From positions 2,728,001 through 2,792,000 of the forward strand of contig JAMPIQ010000003.1 in NCBI GenBank assembly GCA_024699855.1: a stretch of DNA of 64,000 bases. The letters are read 5' to 3'. Made by a program: the position numbers and the translations under genes. Below the pieces are notes generated by a model that worked only from the letters and a program-made list of their open reading frames with translations, searched no databases and was not told the DNA's origin. Positions within the stretch are counted from its first letter, which is position 1, and every line of letters starts with the position of its first letter. Origin of the DNA: Aphelenchoides besseyi (taxonomy: Eukaryota > Nematoda > Chromadorea > Rhabditida > Aphelenchoididae). Below are positions 57,324 through 64,000 of the stretch, piece by piece.

Positions 57324-60300
57324 TCGAAGGGCTCGAGTTCGACATTCCTTCCACCAGTAAACGACCTTAATTTTCGATCAATTACTTCCGTGTTGCCCGT
57401 GAAAAGTGGTTTAAAGCAAATTGACGTAAGTAGATTTTCCCTCTTTTACGGCAATCACGCAACCTTCCGAAAACATGGGCAATCAACTTTGCGTGACAAC
57501 CAAATACGACCACTGGGCTTTCAGTTTCGATCACGCGACGATACTCCCATATTGATGGTATAAAGGACAAGATGGCGGTTCGGTTATTTCATTTCATCAA
57601 TAGTTCTTCTGTTTTAAGTTCAAGGGTTCAACCAAATACTTTATTTGGGATAATAGAGATTTGGGTTTTTTGGTAACTTCGTTTTTCCACTTGCTGTTAA
57701 AGAACAAATTAGATTCTCACTTATACGCCCGAAAGCGTGCTATTTCATGAGTCTCGTGTAAACACGTCAACCAATTTCCAGGCATTGTATTGAAACCGAA
57801 GCGTATTACGATTCGAACTGGAGCTCCAACAACCCGAGAGTCTGCCAGGAATGTGGCGCAACTATGTAACGGAACAGCAATTCAGGTAACATTCAGCCAA
57901 TTAAAATGACGTAAGATGTTTTTAATTGTGAATTTGCGGCAGCTGGATTTGAATTCTATTTAAACATCACATGCCTTAAACTTTGATTGTTGTGGAGAAC
58001 ATCGGTTGCTAATTCCAGTCCATTTTCGTTTCGGCAAAATCGAGCTGGCAATTAAACGGCTACCTCCCCCATTTCCGGTCGATAGTAAACAGCTTACGTT
58101 AACTCTGAGCGCTTTCTTTAGTCGAAGTCATCTCGTACCTAAGATGAACAGATTGACCACAAGAAGATTGCTTTTTGAACTTTCCAATTACTTTTAAGCC
58201 GCCACTTTGGTATTTGATAGTGCCATTCGCAAGCTCTTTTTGCATTTGATATCACTTGATGACAACTCGATCAAGATCTTAAGGACACTGTTTTGATATA
58301 GTTAACGTTTTCTTCTTATTGTCATTGTGCTGACGATTCTTATGCAAATCCCACGAATTGACATGGATTTCCAGCATTTCGCGGTCTCCACGGGCAACAG
58401 CAAAATTCTAATGCGCAATTAAGGCGAAAGCAATAAACAAAAGCCCTGAAACTTACGAACGATTGTCAACGTTGTTTTCAACAATTCGAAAAAATTCAGT
58501 TTAATTCCAATTGTTTGAAGCCCATTCTTTGACCTCGCCATGCAAACAGAATTCGTGACGTTCAAAATGACAGGGTTCAGTTAATTCCACACTTCATGCA
58601 CATTTCTATGATTCTGATATCTGTATTCTGTGCTCAAGCATGTCATTCAGATTATTCGTTTGTTTGGAACTGTAATTGAAAACGCGACCTTAAGTTCATC
58701 AGTAGAATGCTCTTCTGTTTAGCTTTCATTAGTAATGGGGATTACCTGTTCTGTTATTGGGATTGGCGGATTATTAGCTTCAGACCGTGAGAACAAGACA
58801 AGGATTTCGACTAACCGTCTCTCTGATTTCACTTCGGCGGTCCGATAGCTACAAGGAAATTGAAGCCTTTAGTTTCGATAGAGAACTAATTATCTCTGTG
58901 AAATTCTTAGTTTTCACTTCCTCATTTTATATCTTAGCGTTTCGATCTATGTGGCGGTTTTTCGTAAAAACTTGCGATGTTTGTGATGCGAATAAGATGA
59001 GTTAATTAGACTCCACTTTACGTGCTGTGGCATGTTGGACGGGACTCCAAATTATCGGCCAATTGTGCAGTCGAGGTCCAATCGTCCAATTTGTCACCTT
59101 TGAATGTTCGTAATTAGTGGTTTTGAGTTCTTCCGCAAGCCTTTTGCTCACTTCTATGCTTTAAAAACAAAGCGAATTCGTATTTCTAACATCCACAGGC
59201 AGAGAGCTCAGATGAAAGTTACAAGAAGAGTCTGAATGATCACGTGTATTCTGGAAACATGACGACAGAATTGTGGTGGTAAACCGAAAAGCAAAATGGC
59301 TTTTGTTTTCCTTTAGATCTTATTGAAGTTGTTGGCATTCGATAGGAATCTTACAATTTGACTCAAGTACTTCAATAAGGGTTATTTCGGGCAATGAATT
59401 TGCGATAATTAGTAACATTGGCGGTCTTTTTGTACGTTTTACTTTCAATTAGTTTCGATTTACGTCGAAACAATCGACACAAATTTCTTTACGGTCATCT
59501 TGAAGCTTCTAATCGTAGTGTTATAGTTCACGATCAGCCGACGACGAGCTTGCTATCGTCCGGGAGTCTCGACGAAGACCACCGCCGCCGAAGAAACGGT
59601 CCGACTCGACGGCCGTCCAACCGCCATTACCTCCCAATTCATCGGTAGACCGACGACGTTCATCGACATCGATCGTTGCGAAGAGGCGGGCATCGACTCG
59701 AATTGCCACGCCCAGTCAGAAGGCATCAGACTTTACACTGCGCGTTCATTCACCTCCACATTCCAACGGAACCACTTCACGTCGGAAGAGTTGTGCTTCA
59801 GACGACGACGCTCCAAAACCAGTTCTCGATCGTGTCGAAGTCGAGGACACACGTCGATCTCGTTCCCTGCAAAGTAGCCGTAATCCATCGCCTTTCGAAA
59901 TGGTATGTTGAAAAATTTAAATTTTTCTTGTGGACCGTTAAATGGATGAAGCGGTTTCACTGAACAGTAAAAACTCGGGAAATACGATTAACAAGCAAAG
60001 TTTCCATTGACGCCCAAATGCACTTACCTTTCTCTGTTAATGCCTAGTCAGTTGACTTCTTTCGCTAGTCGTTTAACTCGTAGTTTTGTAGAAAATTGAA
60101 ATAAGGTTTAAAGGTGTCTATGAGAAAGCTCTTCATCGATGCTAAATTTCTGTCGGAAATGATGTCGAAGTCTATTGGGGTTGCTCTCATTAGACTTTTG
60201 AGTTGGGAATTTACGATAGCACATGAGTTAATCGTTACTTTCATAGCACCAATTTCTGTCTCCGCTTAGCGTACGACTGAAATCTTCACCTATAATTTAA

Positions 60301-61477
60301 TCGATTTAATATTACACTTCAGACATCTGCCGGAATGTTCGACAAGCAGAATCATTCAGAGCGGCCAGCACCCGAGATGCCAACCACCGACGACATCGAA
60401 TATCCACGAGCTGCGGCGTGGAGCAGTTCGACAGTCGAAGAGATTTTGCGCGATCCGTTGGGTAACTTGGATGAACACAATTACTATTAACGATGTTCTT
60501 TTAGGTCGTCAAGTTTTTCGTTGTTTCCTTTTCGAGTCATTGGCCGAAGAGAATCTTTTATTCGTTGATTCTGTGGACGCGTTGAACAAAGAGAAAAATC
60601 CGGCAAAGATTCGCGAGGGAATCAAAGAACTTTTGGACACTTACGGTCAATACATTAATTTGAGTTCTGGAGCAATGGCGGTAAGTGATTAGTTCATGGG
60701 ATTAGCAGTTCGCTTGTGGCTATGATTTTTGAGAGCAAATGAACAGTTTCGAAATAAACGGATTTACATTTAGAAACTGCATTTAATGAAACTGTTTTAG
60801 CGTTTGCGTGAAGCGGCTCAAGCTGAGAATCCGGACCATAAAGCTTTGGATGTAGCCCACAAAGAGATTTCGAAGTTACTCGAAAATGATCAGTTCCCAC
60901 GTTTTCGTCGTTCCGGAATTTACATCGAGTACCTGGAGAAGTTGTTGCCACGAGCTTATGCTGAGAGATGGGCGACGAGCTTCGAAGCAATGCTCGGAAA
61001 TCAAGTAACAAAGGGCATGAGAGTGGAAGTGAAGTTCTAATTGCAGGTCGGACGTCATCATTTTCGTCAGTTTCTGTTCAGTGTTCATGCCGAAGAAAAC
61101 CTACGGTTTTGGGAGGCGGTGGTTGAGTTTAAAGCGATGAAAGATAAAAGTCAAGCAATGTTGAATTTGGGTCGTACAATTCAACAGCAGTATTTGAGAG
61201 AAGGATCACATACGGAGGTTGTAGTTGTTTCTGTTCTCGTTAAATGTAGGTTTCAGGTCTATTTGCCGTTTGGAGTTCGACAACAAATTGAGAAGCGAGT
61301 TCGTGATAAGGATGTTGATGAAACGCTTTTTGATGATGCAGTTAAGCACGTCGAACAAATCCTAAAGAACGATCCGTAGGTTTTGATTCGTAATCTCAAC
61401 TCAACAAATCGTTTAGATACGTTCGTTTTCTTCAATCCAATGCGTATACTCAGCTTCTGGCCAAACTGACTCGTTAG
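57324..61477 (+). CDS. rgs-3: Tandem-RGS protein, RGS-3-like (5' end uncertain)
   Basis: The secure part (59521-61477) starts with a Ser/Arg/Pro-rich region (RRRPPPPKKRSDSTAV), then TSAGMFDKQNHSERPA, then RGS domain 1 (RQVFRCFLFESLAEENLLF to SGIYIEYLEKLL) and RGS domain 2 (RHHFRQFLFSVHAEENLRF to YVRFLQSNAYTQLLA). The stop is 475-477 of that kilobase. RGS domains speed GTP hydrolysis by Galpha. Two RGS domains in one small protein is the arrangement I recall for C. elegans RGS-3, which tunes sensory neuron sensitivity. Upstream exon-like blocks at 57324-57425 (SKGSSSTFLPPVNDLNF) and 57782-57885 (IVLKPKRITIRTGAPTTRES) are on the same strand with good splice sites and may be N-terminal exons, although their phases do not join directly. 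Confidence 0.65.
57886..59520. other. Probable intronic or intergenic DNA before the RGS exons
   Basis: No secure exon. A plus-strand piece after a TTCCAG acceptor (about 58017-58100, VHFRFGKIELAIKRL) has the texture of a beta-strand domain start, but its frame soon closes. Nothing else is recognised. Confidence 0.3.
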
Positions 61478-61829
61478 TGTACGCTGGCTCCTTTCAAATA
61501 ACCCAATTGATCTCTACAGTTATATTTTCGTTTCTCCTTTTGACTTCGTTCCGTTGATAAGTTCAAATTCCGTGCAATTCATTTCGAATAGTGTTTGAAT
61601 AAACATAGTTTGTGGAGATTGTTGTCACACGATTCAACATCGAAGTGAAATTTGATCGGACAACTTCGATGACCTTCGACCATTTTGACGAGCCGTCAGT
61701 TGTCCTCCGAGCCAAAACATTTGGCGCTCAAGTAAAATCGTTTTATCTTATCAACATCAACTCACCGCATAAACACACAAAACTACGAGCATTCGAACCG
61801 CAACTTCGCGTTTTCGACGTGAAGAAAAA

Positions 61830-63196
61830 ATGTCGAGAATTTGTTTGTTGGCGTTTATCTTCCTGATTTCCATTGGATATGGTGAGTTGAAGTGACGGTC
61901 ACTGTTGAGATTGTTGTAGTGAACTCGTTGGGATGCATGAAACCGATTTGTGGTGGAAACTTGCAGTCGAGTGTTCGTGGATGTCAAAGCGATGGAACGG
62001 ATTGCGGACATTTCAATGGAAAACGGTTGGAAGTCGTCTGTTGCAGCAAGAATGTCAGTTTTCAGAAACGACAATCGAATCTTAAAAGCAGTTGATTTGT
62101 TGTGTGAAAGCGAAGAAGCCATTTTTGCGCCTTTCGATGGCGAGCTGAGTTTCCATCAGCCGTTTGGTGGAGAAACAGATTTCCAATGTGCGGACCAGGG
62201 AGTAAGTTCTCAATGGTTTATTCGGAAAGATACATTGATTTCCGGTGCGAATTGATGGAACCGGCCAATGGCGTGGATACTACGTTCTGATTAGCACTGT
62301 GGTGCCGTTTCGTTACGGAGGTTCAGTTTTAGCGGGCGATAAAATTGGCGTAGTAAGAAGGATTTTCGTTTAACTAGAAATACCTGTTCTTTTAGGCCGG
62401 AAATTTGGATTGCGCGTTGGATCCATCCAAACGATCTTCTCGAAAGTAATTTGCCCTGTAGTTCCTGTCGCTTAAAATCGTTTAGTTACGTCCGAATCGA
62501 ATTGTTCAGAAACGCAAAGGAAGTTGATATCACTCAGCACTTGGTCGATTGTAAATAAGTGACTTGATTCTTCAGACGAACTCGGTTTCAGGTATGTGTA
62601 CGGGACAGATATGCGAAACGAATTACAACAACCGACTTGTCGGCGAACCTTTTCGAGTTATCAGGTGAGTTACAAGCTATTAGCTAATGATATTTGTTTA
62701 TTCAGTGGATACAATGGAATAAGAGGCTGGGAGATTGCGTGTGAATTGCGAGAAGAAGATGAAGATGAGTCTGCCGATCGCTCATACGAAGACGATCCAT
62801 TGGCTCCGACAATCTACAGGTAGATTGTGGAGTGCAGTGGTGATTGTTGTTGTTTGTTTTAGTCCAATTGAAGGAGAGATTTTGGGACGAGTTCGATTAA
62901 ATCATGCCGGAAACATCTACGCCGGTTGTGAGAACGATGCGGTATTCATTACGGGCATCGGCACGTGGCTTGACTACGAAGTTCGATTGTACAACGTTCG
63001 ATATCGCGAAGAGTTGGGTTTTGGACGAAAACACGTGGTTCAAGGACAACCGATAGCACGACGATTAACTTGCAATGGAGTTCCGGATTCAGTTTTCATG
63101 GAAGTTCGATTCCAAGGAGTAGTTGTAGACATTACTGAAGCAATCACAGCCACTAGTTGTCGTCATCGCTCATTCAATGGCATTTTCCGTAAATAA
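61830..63196 (+). CDS. lect-2: LECT2-like secreted protein with two M23-fold domains
   Basis: Signal peptide MSRICLLAFIFLISIGY. Domain 1: CMKPICGGN, RGCQSDGTDCGHFNGKR, AVDLLCESEEAIFAPFDGEL, VRIDGTGQWRGYYV, GGSVLAGDKIG, NYVRIELFRN, VDITQHL. Domain 2: MCTGQICETN, GIRGWEIACE, APTIYSPIEGEIL, VFITGIGTWLDYEVRLY, VVQGQPIA, FMEVRFQGVVVDITEAI. Each mirrors human LECT2 (CGQY, GVDVLC, VYAPF, VRISG, KKGEKLG, HVHIE). A 32-nt intron (62544-62575) links the domains in frame; without it the first domain ends at TAA 62556-62558. The zinc ligands of M23 peptidases are mostly lost (HPGVD is LKAVD, HVHIE is YVRIE), so it is likely a non-enzymatic extracellular ligand. In C. elegans LECT-2 guides dendrite branching. 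The intron at 62202-62244 ends in CG, not AG. Confidence 0.72.
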
Positions 63197-63602
63197 CTTT
63201 CAAATTTGTACAAATGATTTTTCTATAATCAATAAATAGCAAGCACCTTTTAAGTCACAACGAATAGAAACATTGATCCGAAGATTACTCATAGGTCATT
63301 TTCGCGCGTCAAACATATCCTTGAACGTTTGATTCTCCCGCTCATCGTCACGGTTTTCTCACGCGGAAGCTGACTCATTGACCGGCTCTTTCTATTTCAA
63401 CTTTCTTGAAACCCAATTGGTAAATTACGGGCGTTTAATTGAATAACTCGAAGGCACTTGGAAGAATCTTAAGCTCATTATGTTTACAATATTAAGTTCT
63501 TCTTCGAATTCCCAAAGACCATAATTGAATACGCGGGCATAAACAAGCGCTTGAATAAGAGAATACAATTGAAAATTGTGTACTTTTACTCACTCCTTCC
63601 CG
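63197..63602. other. Intergenic, nothing recognised
   Basis: AATAAATAG follows the LECT2-like stop at about 63231. The remainder leads to the chemoreceptor start; no other frame is supported. Confidence 0.4.
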
Positions 63603-64000
63603 ATGGACACGAATAGAATGACTTGTGCTCCTGAAAGATTTGGGCTCATCAATCACTACTTTACGACTTGTGGATCGATTGTACTGAACTTGTTTGCCTT
63701 GTATGTAATTCGAGTATCTACAAGAAATGAACTTGGCTTTTACACGAAGATTTTACGAATCGCATTCATCACGGATATAATCAACTCGATGTTTAGTTTG
63801 CTACTTTATCCAGTAAGTTCTAATGTTAAGTAAAGGTCATAGGGCCATATTGAGGATGAAGATAGAGATCTGCCATTTTACGTCATTCGTGGTGCTTTGC
63901 AGTTTGTTACCGTTTACTTCACGCAAAATGTCAAACATTGGTTGTTGGTTTCGTGGTTCGCATTTCTTCTCTCGACCGCCAACTTCTCGGTTCCCGCATT
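63603..64000 (+). CDS. Chemoreceptor GPCR (Str/Srh-type), cut by window end
   Basis: The ATG gives MDTNRMTCAPERFGLINHYF, then helix 1 CGSIVLNLFALYVIRVS and helix 2 ILRIAFITDIINSMFSLLLY. A 30-nt intron (63813-63842) follows, then GHIEDEDRDLPFYVIRG and a helix HWLLVSWFAFLLSTANF that runs to the window edge. The order and spacing fit nematode serpentine receptors of the Str superfamily, which act in chemosensory cilia. The 3' part lies outside the window, so class and intactness cannot be judged. Confidence 0.6.

Noticed and set aside
1..64000. CRISPR arrays, transposons and retroviral remnants
   Set aside because: No regularly spaced repeats, transposase, integrase or reverse-transcriptase motifs and no long terminal repeats were seen.

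Overview
This window is eukaryotic and reads as a compact genome of a chromadorean (rhabditid-like) nematode. The evidence is the gene content: nematode-type chemoreceptor GPCRs, a supplementary-type nuclear hormone receptor, a divergent Skp1-related protein, a transthyretin-like secreted protein, a CK1/TTBK-type kinase and a CAM-1/ROR receptor. Introns are very small (mostly 30-50 nt, GT-AG with TTTCAG or TTTAG acceptors), and AATAAA signals lie just after stop codons. I do not name a species. Gene models were spliced by eye from frame, conserved motifs and splice sites, so exon edges are predictions.

Layout. 0.4-1.7 kb: CK1-like pseudokinase, probably decaying. 2.5-5.1 kb: a gustatory-receptor-like 7TM gene (+) tail-to-tail with a GNAT acetyltransferase (-) that has an in-frame stop. 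6-7.3 kb: Srsx-like GPCR (-). 7.6-8.0 kb: GTP cyclohydrolase I feedback regulator (-). 8.3-12.5 kb: three uncharacterised genes, two of them membrane-anchored. 13.2-15.2 kb: intronless inducible-type cytosolic HSP70. 15.8-16.5 kb: degenerate SH2 protein (-). 17.2-21.7 kb: full P-glycoprotein (+), 35 bp from the end of a nuclear hormone receptor (-, 21.8-23.3 kb). 23.3-29.1 kb: fragmentary chemoreceptor and small uncharacterised genes.

30-37.6 kb (-): a ROR/CAM-1 receptor with Ig, Frizzled, kringle, transmembrane and kinase-like domains. It has kilobase introns and a kinase domain lacking several catalytic residues. Its first exon was not found; 37.6-46 kb holds no gene I can support and is probably its 5' intron or regulatory DNA.

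46-64 kb: a decaying gustatory-receptor-like copy next to a 106-bp exact copy of a HAD-phosphatase exon; a zinc-binding protein resembling the C-terminal part of nematode AIG1-type GTPase proteins; a transthyretin-like protein; a Skp1-related protein (-); another GPCR (-); the intact HAD phosphatase (PUDP-like); a tandem-RGS protein (RGS-3-like); a two-domain LECT2-like secreted protein; and the start of a chemoreceptor cut by the window edge.

No operon, transposon, tRNA, rRNA or CRISPR array was identified. The genes do not form one pathway; the mix of expanded families and decaying copies resembles a nematode chromosome arm. The recurring theme is loss of catalytic or ligand residues in recognisable domains (CK1, ROR kinase, SH2, HAD, LECT2/M23).
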